DNA of 64,000 nt from Desulfobacula toluolica Tol2 (GCF_000307105.1 NC_018645.1:4412001-4476000), one strand, 5' to 3'; positions 27,274 through 37,083 are shown, counted from the first letter of the stretch. Numbers and translations: made by a program. Notes: generated from the sequence alone by a model not told the origin.

Positions 27274-27350
27274 GAGGCTGGCCAACCAATGGATGAGATG
27301 CGACCTTTGTAAGGTTGTATTATACCATCAACTTGACCAGCCTTTTCATT
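27274..27350 (+). terminator. long structured terminator or small structured RNA
   Basis: AGGCTGG near 27275 pairs with CCAGCCT near 27338, continued by CAA/TTG and ATGG/CCAT after a mismatch and internal loop. Inside, CGACCTT/AAGGTTG forms a second hairpin. The outer stem is followed by TTTTCATTTTT. It could simply terminate the epimerase transcript, but the nested fold is larger than usual. Confidence 0.55.
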
Positions 27351-27376
27351 TTTAATTTGGATTTGCCATTCCAAAT

Positions 27377-27466
27377 AACTGCCACAGGCAGACCTGGTAT
27401 TTTATCTTGGTTTGCTCACAACAGAACATGAAAGTCTCTGTTTGGGTTTTTGAAGCCTTTTATATA
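27377..27466. repeat. intergenic repeat, copy A
   Basis: About 90 bp that align well with 57702-57790 (copy B), including GCCACAGGCAGACCTGGTAT and an AAAGTCTCTGT hairpin arm. The 3' hairpin portion also recurs at 43391-43427. It lies between convergent genes. Confidence 0.7.
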
Positions 27467-27593
27467 AAAAAAACTGGATCATAGAGTGATACAAATTCCT
27501 ATTAAGGCGCTCTTCTCTTGACCAAGCCGATGACTAAGGTCAATCCTGCTTAAACAATGAGATCCATGATGAGTGATGTTTCAATGAGGTACT

Positions 27594-29162
27594 TTACTCA
27601 GCAGGATGGACTGCTTCCCAGCCACCTCCCAGGGTTTTGTAGAGTGTCACCAAATTCGCCACAACCCTTCCATCGCTCAGGGCCAGCGCATCTTCAAATG
27701 AGAGTAAAGAACGCTGGGCATCCAACACATTAGAAAAATCAATAAGCCCTGCCGTATACTGATCCTGGGCCAACTCCGCAGCCCGCTGGGCGGCCGCCAC
27801 CGCCTCCAGTAAACGATCCTTTCGGACCTGCTCTTCGACAAATGCAGTCAGGGCATTTTCCACCTCTTCCAGTGCAAAAAGAACACTTTGTTCGTATGCC
27901 AGCAGAAACTGTTCCTGAATGGCGGTCTGTACATCAATATTTTTTCTGATACTTCCTGCGTCAAAAAGCTTCCATGACACACCTGGACCAATACGCCACA
28001 CCCTGCTGGACCACTCCAGAATATCGCCTGCTTTTAGAGACTCCAAGCCGATTGATCCCAGCAGATTGAACTTGGGATAGAGATCGGCTTCAGCCACTCC
28101 GATACGGGCGGTTTGGGCTGCCAGTTCTCGTTCTGCTTTTCGGATATCCGGACGACGGCGAAGGGCATCGGCCGGAACGCCAACAGCAACAAGAATGGGG
28201 GCACTCGGGATTACATCATGTGCTTTGAGCATTCCATGAAGAGCGCCAGGCATCTGACCGACAAGAACTGCCAGCCTGTTTTTGGCAGCTTCCAGACCGA
28301 TACGAAGAGTTGGAAGTTGGCTTTGCGTGCTTTTCAGGTTGTACATGGCCTGTTTAAAAGCCAATTCATCGCTTAATCCTGCTTGATAACGAGATTGGAT
28401 TAGCTCAGAGGTCTCTTTCTGGGAGATAATATTGGCCTGTGCTACATCCAGCCGGGTTTGGTAGACCCTCACATCAAGATAGTTGAGCGCAACTTCGGCA
28501 GTGATGGAAACCAGGATATCTTTAAGCTGGGCTTCACTGGCCTGCAGATCGGCATCAGCAGCTTCATTGGCTCTGCGGATACCGCCGAAAAGGTCCAATT
28601 CCCATCCGGCATCAAGCCCAATAGCAAAGATATCCGACTCTTTTCCAGTCCCATTTGAGGTGCTGCCGGAACCTTTTCTATAATAGGATGTATCACCATC
28701 CACAGTCGGATAACGACGGGAATTGGTGATGCCTCTCTGGGCACTGGCCTGCCTGAGGGCTGCCATTCCCTGCTTCAGACTCAGGTTGGCATCGATCGCT
28801 TTGCTCATGAGATCAATTAACAGGGGATCTTCCAAGGTCTCCCACCAAGTGGTAAGATATTGCATTTCATTGATTTTAGGGAACGTATCGCTATTGACAC
28901 TTTCAGATGTTTCATCTTCATTTTTCGGACCGTCAAGTTTTTCTCTGAGGCCGTCCTGAAGTTTTGTGTGCCAATGCCCATCTGCCTGGGTTTTTGGCGG
29001 GGTGTAATTGGGACCGACAGTGGTGCAACTGGCAAAAAACACAGTAAAGAGTGCCAGTATAAACACCCGACCCAAGGTTTTCGGTGGGTGGGATGGAATG
29101 TGTTGAAATTGATTTTTCAATGTTAATGTCAACTTTTCAAGAGTTTTTATTAGGCTATTCAT
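27594..29162 (-). CDS. RND efflux outer-membrane lipoprotein (NodT/OprM-type)
   Basis: The 522-residue protein has an N-terminal signal with lipobox LFTVFFASC (Cys46), then the conserved TVGPNYTPP start of the mature protein. Two OEP repeats follow, with IGLDAGWELDLFGGIRRA and IGPGVSWKLFDAGSIR marking equivalent positions. It forms the trimeric outer-membrane channel of a tripartite pump. The start chosen gives an unusually long N-region before the lipobox. It is the last gene of the tetR-MFP-RND-OMP set and is separated from the RND gene by a hairpin that may attenuate its expression. Confidence 0.92.
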   Translation of the reverse strand: MNSLIKTLEKLTLTLKNQFQHIPSHPPKTLGRVFILALFTVFFASCTTVGPNYTPPKTQADGHWHTKLQDGLREKLDGPKNEDETSESVNSDTFPKINEMQYLTTWWETLEDPLLIDLMSKAIDANLSLKQGMAALRQASAQRGITNSRRYPTVDGDTSYYRKGSGSTSNGTGKESDIFAIGLDAGWELDLFGGIRRANEAADADLQASEAQLKDILVSITAEVALNYLDVRVYQTRLDVAQANIISQKETSELIQSRYQAGLSDELAFKQAMYNLKSTQSQLPTLRIGLEAAKNRLAVLVGQMPGALHGMLKAHDVIPSAPILVAVGVPADALRRRPDIRKAERELAAQTARIGVAEADLYPKFNLLGSIGLESLKAGDILEWSSRVWRIGPGVSWKLFDAGSIRKNIDVQTAIQEQFLLAYEQSVLFALEEVENALTAFVEEQVRKDRLLEAVAAAQRAAELAQDQYTAGLIDFSNVLDAQRSLLSFEDALALSDGRVVANLVTLYKTLGGGWEAVHPAE

Positions 29163-29271
29163 TAAAATTCCCTTTTCAATATCTTCAATATCACCATAAT
29201 TCAGATGCCGAAGATATGATTCTTCGACACCAATTACAATTACGGTCTTTCTGTCAAAGCCTGTTTAAAAA

Positions 29272-29324
29272 TTAAGGGCACCTCTAATAATCAGGCCAAA
29301 AAATTATTATTTTAGGTGGCCCTA
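29272..29324 (-). terminator. hairpin with T tract between RND and OMP genes
   Basis: On the minus strand TTAGGGCCACCT (29324-29313) pairs with AGGTGCCCTTAA (29284-29272) with a bulge, and an inner AATAATAAT/ATTATTA stem extends it. It is followed by TTTTTAAA. It begins a few bases after the RND stop codon, so transcription into the OMP gene should be reduced or depend on read-through. Confidence 0.6.
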
Positions 29325-29330
29325 AGACGC

Positions 29331-32300
29331 TTAAGAGACATCACCATCGGCAGGTGAGTCAAAATATGTATTGAGCTGTTTTTCCTCTTTTTTGGAAAAA
29401 CGACGGGATGTCGCCTCTCTCATGGTCTGAAACACTGCATACAAACCAGGGATGAGGAATATACCGACCAACGTGGCAGACATCATACCGAAAAATACCG
29501 TAGTGCCGATGGCCCGCCGACTGCCAGCCCCGGCACCGGTGGCGATGAGCAACGGTAACACACCCAGAATAAAGGAAAAAGCCGTCATCAAAACGGCCCG
29601 AAACCTGAGTCGTATACCCGTTACTGCTGCTTCATGGATGGAGAGCCCTGAGGCGCGCTGTTCCTTGGAAAATTCTACAATCAAAATGGCATTTTTGGCA
29701 GCAAGTCCGATGAGCAGCACCAATCCGATCTGTGCATAAATGGAAAGCGGCATGTGCATGGCCATAAGGCCTCCCAAAGCACCACATACAGCCACGGAAA
29801 TGGAGAAGACAACCGATAGCGGAACGGTCCAGCTCTCATACAGGGCCACAAGAAAGAGATAAGCAAAGAGCAGGGCAAGGCCCAGTGTCATGGCGGTATC
29901 CCCACCGGTCTGTTTCTTTTCCTGATAGCTCATGCCGGTCCATTCGATGCCGTAACCGCCAGGCAGACTCTTTTTAGCCGTCTGCTCCACCGACGTAAGC
30001 GTCTGTCCGGAGCTGACCCACGGAAAGGCACCGCCCATGAATGTGGCGGAAGAGAATTGATTGAATCGCGTCACTGACTGGGGTCCCAAAACGGTGGATA
30101 CGGTAAGGATACTGGATATTGGGATCATGTTGCCGGTGCCACTTCTGACATAAAGCTTACCGATATCCTCAAGGGTATCCCTGAATGACGCCTCTGCCTG
30201 AATGGTTACCTGAAAGACCCTATCGTAGAGATTGATATCATTGACATACTTGGAACCAAGGTGGGCCTGGAGGGTGGAAAATACTTCACTCACCGGTACG
30301 CCCAGGGTTCTGGCGCGGGTTCTATCCAGATTGAGATAAAGTTGAGGAACGCTTGCCGAATAGGTAGAAAAAGCCATTGCAATGTCAGGATGTTGGTTGA
30401 GGGCCATCATAAAGCCAAAAGTGACCCTGGCAAGGTCTGCAGGTGGTTGCCCCTCAAGGGCCTGGAGTTTGAACTCAAAACCGCCGGAAGTACCCAAACC
30501 CATAATTGCAGGGGGGACAAATGCATTGATGTTGGCTCCAGAGGTGGTTGCCGCAATCTGGCGAATTTGTCCAGTAATGCTATTAATTTGCGTTTCCGGG
30601 GTAATCCTTTTATCCCACGGCTTGAGTCCCACAAAAGCGATGCCCACATTTTCACCAGCGCCACTCATCAGGCTGAATCCCCGAACGCCGATAACAAAAT
30701 CCACTCCGTCTATTTTCTCAATTTTACTGGAAAAATTATCAATGAGCTGACTGGTTCGATTAAAGGCTGCTGCATCCGGGAGTTGTACATCCACAATGAT
30801 AAACCCTTTGTCCTCCTCGGGTAGAAAACTTGTGGGAGTTATTTCCATGAGTTTCCAGGAAGTAAAGCCAATGCCGACGATAAGAATCAAGGTAATGAGA
30901 AACTTTCGGGCCAGCCATCCGGCAATGCCTGTATAAATATTCCGGGAGCCATTCAGCAAGGTATTAAACCAGGCCAGAGGCCCGCGTTTTATCTCTTTGC
31001 TTGGGCGAAGCAGGGTGGCGCAAAGGGCCGGGCTCAAGGTCAGCGCGTTGATTGATGAAAGCAATACAGCAACACAAATGGTAACGGCAAACTGACGATA
31101 AAGTTGTCCGGTAATGCCCGGTAGAAATGCCACCGGCACAAATACGGCCAGAAGCACCAAGGTCGTTCCGATAATGGCACCGCTTACCTGGTCCATGGAT
31201 TTCTTTGCAGCCTCTTTAGGGGAGAAACACTCATCCTGCATAAGGCGCATGACGTTTTCCACCACTACAATGGCATCATCTACCACAAGTCCGATGGCCA
31301 GAATCAGGGCAAATAGTGTAATAGTGTTGGCGGAATAGCCCATGATCATCAGCAAGCCAAAACTACCCACAAGGGAGACCGGAATGGTCAATGTGGGAAT
31401 AAGTGTTGCTCGAAAATTTTGGAGGAATAGAAAGGTGACCGCCACAACCAGACTAAAGGTAATTAAAAGTGTAGCAACAATTTCATAGATGGTGGCTTCA
31501 ACAAATTTGGTTGCGTCGTAGATAACTCTATATTGAGCCCCATTGGGCAGACGTGATTCCAGCTCTTTTAATTTTGCCCGCACGCCCTTCATAGTCTCCA
31601 GGGCATTGGATCCGGGAGCCTGGTAGACGGCAAGCACCATGCATGGGTTTCCGTTATATGAATCCCCAGATGCGTATGAGGTGCTGCCCAACTCCACGCG
31701 GGCCACATCCTTAAGTCTGACAACGCCGCCTTGATCATTGGTACGGATGATGATGTTCTTGAACTCATCCACGGAGTTCAGCCTTCCTTTGGCCCGCAAT
31801 GTGTACTGTACCTGCTGATCTTTGATTGAGGGGGCTGTACCGATGGAGCCAACGGCTGCTTGAATATTCTGATCCCGAATGGCGGAAATCACATCATCTG
31901 GAATCAAGGAGAGGGAAGTGAGACGAACGGGATCTAGCCAAATCCGCATGGCATAGTCATGGGGACCAAATGGTGCCGCATTGCTTACCCCCTCCACCCG
32001 GAGCAGCGCATCTTTGATATTTATCCCAACCCAGTTGGAAAGGGCCAGAATATCAATGGAGGAATCGTCGTAGTAAAATCCAACAACCCCCAACATATCT
32101 GCCGTACTCTGCCGTACCGAGATCCCCTGATCCACCACTTCACCCGGTAGCTGGGACTGGGCTTCCTGTACTCGGTTACTCACATTGACCTGGGCCATAT
32201 CGGGATCAGTACCCACTTCAAAGGTTACGGTCAACGAATATCCGCCGTTGTTGGTGGAGTTGGAGGACATGTACAGCATGTCATCCACACCGTTGATTTG

Positions 32301-32507
32301 TGCTTCCAGGGGCGCTCCCACCGATGCCGCTACTTCTTTGGCACTGGCACCTGGATAGGATGTCTCTACGGTTATCTCCGGGGGAACTATGTTATCCGGA
32401 TACTCGGCCACAGGAATGTTGAAAAGTGCCAGCACACCTGCCAGTGTGATCACAAGGGAGATCACCATGGCAAATCTGGGGCGTTCTATGAATATTTTTG
32501 AAAACAT
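29331..32507 (-). CDS. RND multidrug efflux inner-membrane transporter (HAE1/AcrB family)
   Basis: The 1058-residue protein is full length for the family. It opens with [37 protein letters not shown], has the proton-relay Asp pair in [19 protein letters not shown], the porter-domain motif [19 protein letters not shown] and the second-half [21 protein letters not shown] with its Lys. It should drive proton-coupled export of lipophilic compounds. It lies 41 bp downstream of the adaptor gene on the same strand. The pump type cannot be narrowed to a substrate. Confidence 0.95.
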   Translation of the reverse strand: MFSKIFIERPRFAMVISLVITLAGVLALFNIPVAEYPDNIVPPEITVETSYPGASAKEVAASVGAPLEAQINGVDDMLYMSSNSTNNGGYSLTVTFEVGTDPDMAQVNVSNRVQEAQSQLPGEVVDQGISVRQSTADMLGVVGFYYDDSSIDILALSNWVGINIKDALLRVEGVSNAAPFGPHDYAMRIWLDPVRLTSLSLIPDDVISAIRDQNIQAAVGSIGTAPSIKDQQVQYTLRAKGRLNSVDEFKNIIIRTNDQGGVVRLKDVARVELGSTSYASGDSYNGNPCMVLAVYQAPGSNALETMKGVRAKLKELESRLPNGAQYRVIYDATKFVEATIYEIVATLLITFSLVVAVTFLFLQNFRATLIPTLTIPVSLVGSFGLLMIMGYSANTITLFALILAIGLVVDDAIVVVENVMRLMQDECFSPKEAAKKSMDQVSGAIIGTTLVLLAVFVPVAFLPGITGQLYRQFAVTICVAVLLSSINALTLSPALCATLLRPSKEIKRGPLAWFNTLLNGSRNIYTGIAGWLARKFLITLILIVGIGFTSWKLMEITPTSFLPEEDKGFIIVDVQLPDAAAFNRTSQLIDNFSSKIEKIDGVDFVIGVRGFSLMSGAGENVGIAFVGLKPWDKRITPETQINSITGQIRQIAATTSGANINAFVPPAIMGLGTSGGFEFKLQALEGQPPADLARVTFGFMMALNQHPDIAMAFSTYSASVPQLYLNLDRTRARTLGVPVSEVFSTLQAHLGSKYVNDINLYDRVFQVTIQAEASFRDTLEDIGKLYVRSGTGNMIPISSILTVSTVLGPQSVTRFNQFSSATFMGGAFPWVSSGQTLTSVEQTAKKSLPGGYGIEWTGMSYQEKKQTGGDTAMTLGLALLFAYLFLVALYESWTVPLSVVFSISVAVCGALGGLMAMHMPLSIYAQIGLVLLIGLAAKNAILIVEFSKEQRASGLSIHEAAVTGIRLRFRAVLMTAFSFILGVLPLLIATGAGAGSRRAIGTTVFFGMMSATLVGIFLIPGLYAVFQTMREATSRRFSKKEEKQLNTYFDSPADGDVS

Positions 32508-32548
32508 GAGTTATTTCCTTTAATCAAGATCAATTTTTAAACAGATTC

Positions 32549-33865
32549 TTAAGGAGTCTTAGAGGGCACTGTTTCAACGACCATTCCTGGTCTGATTTTT
32601 TGAATACCGGAGATTACAATTGTTTCTCCAGCCATCAAGCCCTCTTCAACTGCCCATTCTGTCTCTAGAGCCACACCAATTGTTATGTGACGCGGTTGCA
32701 CTTGATTGTTTTGGTTCACCACAAAAACATAGGGACCATCAACGTCTTCCAGGACTGCTGCCTGGGGAACCACCGGCTTGGTTTCCGGTTTGGATGAAGT
32801 GATTAGAACGTTGACAAATTGACCAGGGCGTAACAGAAAATCCGGATTGTCGAATATTGCATAGACGGGAAGGGTTCCGGTGTTGGCATCGATTTCGTTT
32901 GCCGCAAATTCAATTTTTCCCGGCAGATCATACATGGTGCCATTGGAAAGTCGGATTCTGGGAATGATGACCTCTTTCGTTTTACCAAGATCATCCGCGC
33001 TGATCCCTTTTCTTTTCAACTCCTGTTGGACAGAGACAACATGACTTTCGCTGACAGAGTAGCGGACTCGAACCGGATCCATCTGAACAATTCGGGCCAG
33101 GGTGTCGGAATTTGGTCCAACAAGGTTGCCTTTGGTGATGTTCGCAATACCGATACGCCCACTGATAGGGGCTTTTATGGTGGTATAATCCAGATTGAGT
33201 TTTGATAATGAAAGGGTTGCGTTTGCGACATCCAGGGCCGCCTGGGCCTGTTGTTCATCGGCACGGGCTGTCTCAAGCTCGGTTTTGGAAATTCCACCTT
33301 TGCGGACGGACTCCAACCGTTTTCGATATTGCTCCGCTTTTCGCAATGCCGCATTGGCTTCTGCCACCCTTGCCTGATCCGCTTTGACCTGGGAAAGATA
33401 TGAATTTTGTTCGATGACAAAGAGGGTTTCTCCAGCTTTAACAGCGCCTCCTTCCTGGAATTTAACCTGCTCAAGAGTTCCTTCTACCCTGGCCTGAAGG
33501 TCCACCGATTGTAACGCAACCACACGCCCTACATGGTCCATGGGAAGATTAACGATTTTATCTGTAATCAGGGAAACGGTGACAACGGGCACCGGTTGCT
33601 GCGGCTGAGCCACTTTGGCCTGGAGATTTCCATCTCCTTTCTCCAAGGCCGAAGCCATTGAGGGCTCTTGAGTATCAACAGCCCACCCTTTGGAGGTCAG
33701 AAAGTCATTGGGAATGAAACTAATCATAGCAAAAGCAACAATAATGATAAACAGCTGATAGTAGAAACTTGAAGCAGGCATTGTCGGGTGGAAAAAGTTT
33801 GTGATCCAACCGGTTCTGCGATTCTGATGTAGAAAATTAATTGATAATCTCAATTTTGATGTCAT
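32549..33865 (-). CDS. RND efflux periplasmic adaptor (membrane fusion protein)
   Basis: The 438-residue frame has a hydrophobic anchor at about residues 35-52, then the barrel-sandwich/lipoyl and hairpin layout: VDLQARVEGTLEQVKFQEGGAVKAGETLFVIE, a coiled-coil hairpin (QARVAEANAALRKAEQYRKRLE), LDYTTIKAPISGRIGIANITKGNLV, and a beta-barrel with RIVQMDPVRVRYSVSE. The ATG at 33865 is part of the 9-bp duplicated target of an insertion sequence that begins at 33872, so the native upstream GGAG site, which was in the tetR 3' end, is now 2.3 kb away. Translation from this ATG may be weak; an in-frame ATG at 33781 is an alternative. Confidence 0.9.
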   Translation of the reverse strand: MTSKLRLSINFLHQNRRTGWITNFFHPTMPASSFYYQLFIIIVAFAMISFIPNDFLTSKGWAVDTQEPSMASALEKGDGNLQAKVAQPQQPVPVVTVSLITDKIVNLPMDHVGRVVALQSVDLQARVEGTLEQVKFQEGGAVKAGETLFVIEQNSYLSQVKADQARVAEANAALRKAEQYRKRLESVRKGGISKTELETARADEQQAQAALDVANATLSLSKLNLDYTTIKAPISGRIGIANITKGNLVGPNSDTLARIVQMDPVRVRYSVSESHVVSVQQELKRKGISADDLGKTKEVIIPRIRLSNGTMYDLPGKIEFAANEIDANTGTLPVYAIFDNPDFLLRPGQFVNVLITSSKPETKPVVPQAAVLEDVDGPYVFVVNQNNQVQPRHITIGVALETEWAVEEGLMAGETIVISGIQKIRPGMVVETVPSKTP

Positions 33866-33871
33866 TAAATT
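33863..33871. repeat. 9-bp target site duplication, left side of IS copy 1
   Basis: CATTAAATT directly abuts the left IS end and is repeated at 36179-36187. Read on the minus strand it contains the ATG of the adaptor gene, so the start codon exists twice. Confidence 0.92.
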
Positions 33872-33937
33872 TGGGGTGTCTAAAAAACCGCGTATTAGCC
33901 CATTTTTTTTGCTCGGTTTTTGGGCCTCTTATTCGGG

Positions 33938-34243
33938 TTAATATCGTGGTACATTGTTAGGATCATGGAAAGCCGCTTTAAAATCATCTTCACCGAGCAG
34001 ATCCCTGCATTCTTCGCATTCTTGCCATTTTCCGGAATGCCCGTCATTGTAATGGAAATAGCAAACGCTGTATTGCTCATGGTGATATTGACAATACCCT
34101 CCACCTTCGATGGAAACATAAGAAGTGTCGCAGCAAATCCATTGATCACAACATTTAGTTTTCACAAGAGGAACCGAATCATTACCGCAAAATCTGCAAT
34201 ATTCACCTGGGATCGTTTTAGCTTTCAATCTATCATGTGTCAT
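33938..34243 (-). CDS. Cys-rich putative zinc-binding passenger protein of the IS
   Basis: The 101-residue product starts at an ATG with GAAGGA about 6 nt upstream and is divergent from the transposase. It has ten cysteines: CxxC at 16/19, CC at 31/32, CC at 37/38, Cys51, Cys61 and CxxC at 76/79, with His at 54, 55, 64 and 69. The spacing suggests two or more zinc sites. The segment CYFHYNDGHSGKWQECEECR looks like a folded domain rather than random sequence. No known family name is assigned. It is retained intact in both IS copies. It could regulate transposition or assist the transposase; it is also oriented so that its transcript would run into the efflux adaptor gene. Confidence 0.7.
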   Translation of the reverse strand: MTHDRLKAKTIPGEYCRFCGNDSVPLVKTKCCDQWICCDTSYVSIEGGGYCQYHHEQYSVCYFHYNDGHSGKWQECEECRDLLGEDDFKAAFHDPNNVPRY

Positions 34244-34378
34244 TAGAGATCCTTCTCTATTTTCATTAACCCAATATCTAACCGCACAATAGCAAACCCC
34301 ACTGAATGACTCAAGATTGTTGTAAAATTCCTTTTGCGCCTTATGTTTTCTGTTTTTTCAACTGAAATCGGTTTTTTT

Positions 34379-36024
34379 ATGAGTAAAATTTCAAAATTAA
34401 AAAAAGTAGATCGGCCTGGAAAGGGAAAGCAGTTGATCGAAATCAAACGATTAAGTATCAAAAAGCTGAACTGAAACGCATTAGAAACGATCGAGACAAA
34501 TACAAGTTTCAATTTCGAAAGACCAGGCAGCAGCTGGTTGAAGAGCGCAAAAAAGCCACCTTGCCTGCCAAGGAAAAGAAAGAATTGCTGATTTATATTT
34601 CATTGAGCCTATTCCTGATCGGTCGTATTGGATTCAGAGCCATATCCAGGGTGCTTGGCGTATTAGCCCCATATTTTGGAATTGACGGCAAAGTTCCTTG
34701 CCCTCAAACGATCATCAACTGGCTCACTCGCTATTCATTGTCAAAAATTTGGACTTACAGTGGTCTGCCTTCAGTTTCTTTTGAGAAAAACAAATTTGTA
34801 AACGGTGCCATCTGGATCATAGATACTTCTATCGCCTTGGGTGTCGGTAAAATTCTTGCTGTTCTCGAACTTAACATCAATCATCATGCCACCAATGAGA
34901 GCGCGCCTGCCCTTAAAAACATAAATTGTGTTGCCATTTCTGTGGCTTCCTCATGGACTGGAAAATCCATTGCGGATTTTTTACAACAGGTGATCCATAT
35001 TACGGGAAAGCCTGCGGCATATTTAAAAGACGGTGGATTGGATTTGAAAAAAGGTGTCAGACTTCTGAAGGAAAGAGGGCTGTATAGTCATTCCATCGAT
35101 GATGTCTCTCATGTCGTTGCCAATCTGCTGAAAAAAGAATACAATAGGCATCCTTCTTATGATGGCTTTATCTCTGCATGCGGTCAAGCCTCAAAAAAAA
35201 TGAAACAGACGGATCTTGGCTGTCTGGTTCCTCCAAAAGTATCGACAAAAGCCCGATTCATGAATATTCATCGACTGGTGAAATGGGCTGAAATGATTCT
35301 TCAACACTCCCCACGAGGGCGAACATCAGAGGGATCTGTCATTGCAAAGCTTAGAAATTCCATCGGTAAGCTTTCTGAACACAGGCCGTTTATCAAGCGA
35401 TTCCTCCGTGATGCCCGTCCGCTTTTAGAAAGCCAGAAAATCCTTAAACATCGAGGGCTGAATTTCGAGACATACAAAGAGTGCAAAGCGATGTTACAAT
35501 CTATTCCCCAGAGATCTCAGGTATCTATCGGCTTTATGACCTGGATGGAAAATCAACTGATCGTCGCATCATCATTGGGATTGAACAATATCGGGATGCC
35601 CATTTGTTCCGATAATATTGAATCCCTGTTTGGCCTTGGTAAAACCCATGGCGTCGGCGAAGTAAAAGACGCCAACAGAATCGCACTGCGCTTGCCAGCT
35701 TTTTGTGGAACCTTACCTGAAGACGCAGCAAAGATGGTCATGAGAGTGACTGTAAAGGAACAACAGGAAATTGAAAAAAAACTGTTGTCTTTAACCCGGC
35801 AACGCCGGGAAATTTTACCGAACCCCGGAAGTATGACAGCGGTTTTTTCTTCTGAAAAGAGATGCTATTTATCTCTTTTGCCGGTACCTAAAAACGGTGA
35901 AAAAACAGAAAATATAATTGATATTACAGCGAGTTGTGGAAAATTTATTGGTCACATGAAATCTATCCCAGACAATACAAATAATTCAGACGTCACGTCT
36001 CAAATCAGATCTGTAATCGCTTGA
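34379..36024 (+). CDS. transposase of the IS, probably made by -1 frameshifting
   Basis: The long frame opens at 34387 but has no ATG; the first plausible NTG is the TTG at 34561, which would cut off a conserved-looking basic coiled coil. An ATG at 34379 in the other frame reads MSKISKLKK and meets an A7 run at 34399-34405 in the A AAA AAA phase. A -1 slip there enters the long frame and yields about 548 residues. Candidate catalytic acids are the Asp in WIIDTS, the Asp in YLKDGG and the Glu in CSDNIESLFGLGK, a DDE-like arrangement. Family unassigned. If frameshifting does not occur, the start must be TTG 34561 or an unusual codon. Confidence 0.75.
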
Positions 36025-36046
36025 GAATGGCTTGCCTGGTCATTAT

Positions 36047-36117
36047 TGATCGAAAACGTATGTGCGATCAGCGTGTTGAAATGCATGAGTTACAGGTGGA
36101 TAGATTACCTGCAACTC
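36047..36117 (+). repeat. two subterminal hairpins at the right end of the IS
   Basis: TGATCG (36047-36052) pairs with CGATCA (36065-36070), and GAGTTACAGGT (36087-36097) pairs with ACCTGCAACTC (36107-36117) with one mismatch. They lie between the transposase stop and the right inverted repeat and could be transposase binding sites or a terminator for incoming transcription. The second IS copy carries the same structures. Confidence 0.65.
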
Positions 36118-36178
36118 AAGCAGGTTCAATGGAGGGCCAAATTATGAGCAAACTAAACAGGAAGATTTAGACGTCCCA

Positions 36179-36187
36179 CATTAAATT
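36179..36187. repeat. 9-bp target site duplication, right side of IS copy 1
   Basis: CATTAAATT matches 33863-33871 exactly. It overlaps the TetR stop codon region: on the minus strand the tetR TAA is followed by TTTA and then the duplicated ATG. Confidence 0.92.
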
Positions 36188-36866
36188 ATTCTCCGTTTTT
36201 ATTTTTAGCATAAAGTGTTTTATCTGTGGGAAGCCCCAGAAGCAGCTGGGTCTGAACGACAATTATATCTTCCATTTTTTGAAGATAGGATTTTGAATAG
36301 TTCTCTTTTTCCAAATAGATTAAAATACTATAAGAGTTATCTGCATGGAAAAAGATTGGTGTTTTCATGACCATGGTGTGAACAAAGGTATCCTCGTCCG
36401 ACAGATCAGGTTTTATGAGTTTAAACAATTGTTGGGTAATTTTAATTTCAGGCTCTATCAGTTCCTGGTGCAGCATTTCCCAGAGTTCATCCTTGTGCTG
36501 CATGGTCTGATAGATTATTCGGCTGTGCCACCAGGGTTTTTTTGCATTGAAAATGACTGAAATACTCCTGTGAACCATATGTCTTATGGCCTTTGCCTGA
36601 ATCTCGGGCAGGTGCAGCCGGCCTTCAAATTCCTCCAACACCTTTTCAGGGGGGTACTCCCGGCTGGCACGGGTGGCTGAACGAATAACAGCTTTAAACA
36701 ACTCTTGTTTGGACTTGAAATGGTAGTGGATACTTCCGATATTGCGCTGTGCCCTGTTGGCCACAGCCCTGATGGATACATTGGAAAATCCGTTCAGGGC
36801 CGCAAGTTCTCCTGCGGCTGAAATCAAAAGCTCCCGTGTCTGATCGCCGCTGGTGTAGGTTGCCAT
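36186..36866 (-). CDS. TetR-family transcriptional regulator of the efflux operon
   Basis: The 226-residue protein has an N-terminal TetR helix-turn-helix: RELLISAAGELAALNGFSNVSIRAVANRAQRNIGSIHYHFKSKQELF. The C-terminal part (about residues 85-210) fits ligand-binding domains of CerR/DUF1956-like TetR proteins. AAAGGAG precedes the ATG. Before the IS insertion its stop codon lay 4 bp before the adaptor ATG, and its last codons (GGA GAA) provided the adaptor's ribosome site, so it headed one operon tetR-MFP-RND-OMP. It probably repressed that operon, using the palindrome near 36964. Confidence 0.9.
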   Translation of the reverse strand: MATYTSGDQTRELLISAAGELAALNGFSNVSIRAVANRAQRNIGSIHYHFKSKQELFKAVIRSATRASREYPPEKVLEEFEGRLHLPEIQAKAIRHMVHRSISVIFNAKKPWWHSRIIYQTMQHKDELWEMLHQELIEPEIKITQQLFKLIKPDLSDEDTFVHTMVMKTPIFFHADNSYSILIYLEKENYSKSYLQKMEDIIVVQTQLLLGLPTDKTLYAKNKNGE

Positions 36867-36963
36867 GAAAAACTCCTTTTAACCTGTGTGTGTCAAATGC
36901 AATTTGAGATCTATCAAACAGCATATGCATATAAAATTTATACGATTGACCAAATTCATACAT

Positions 36964-36980
36964 TTGACTTAATTTGTCAA
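36964..36980 (-). promoter_or_regulatory. candidate tetR promoter and operator
   Basis: A TTGAC-N7-GTCAA palindrome (36964-36980) overlaps a TTGACA -35-like hexamer read on the minus strand, about 100 bp upstream of the tetR ATG. Another TTGAC half-site follows 15 bp inside. This is where autorepression would be expected. Confidence 0.45.
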
Positions 36981-37083
36981 GAATCTTTTTTATCTGTTAT
37001 TTTTTTTTAAAAGAATTTCAGGTTGCAGGAGTCTGTCATTGCAGTTTTTAAGTGGTGTTAAATTATCAAGAAAAAAACCTTGC

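Larger units (their letters stand above)
33872..36178 (+). mobile_element. 2307-bp insertion sequence, copy 1
   Basis: The element is bounded by imperfect inverted repeats: TGGGGTGTCTAAA on the left and, read inwards, TGGGACGTCTAAA on the right (11 of 13 matching). It is flanked by the 9-bp duplication CATTAAATT. It carries a minus-strand Cys-rich gene near the left end and a plus-strand transposase. Two hairpins sit just inside the right end (36047-36070 and 36087-36117). An apparently identical copy lies at 49822-52128; all reading frames compared on both strands give the same translations. Length and 9-bp duplication do not let me assign a named IS family. Confidence 0.93.

Noticed and set aside
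33920-34246. A 108-codon plus-strand frame overlapping the IS Cys-rich gene
   Set aside because: It is the complement of the better-supported Cys-rich gene, which has a ribosome site and a metal-binding pattern.
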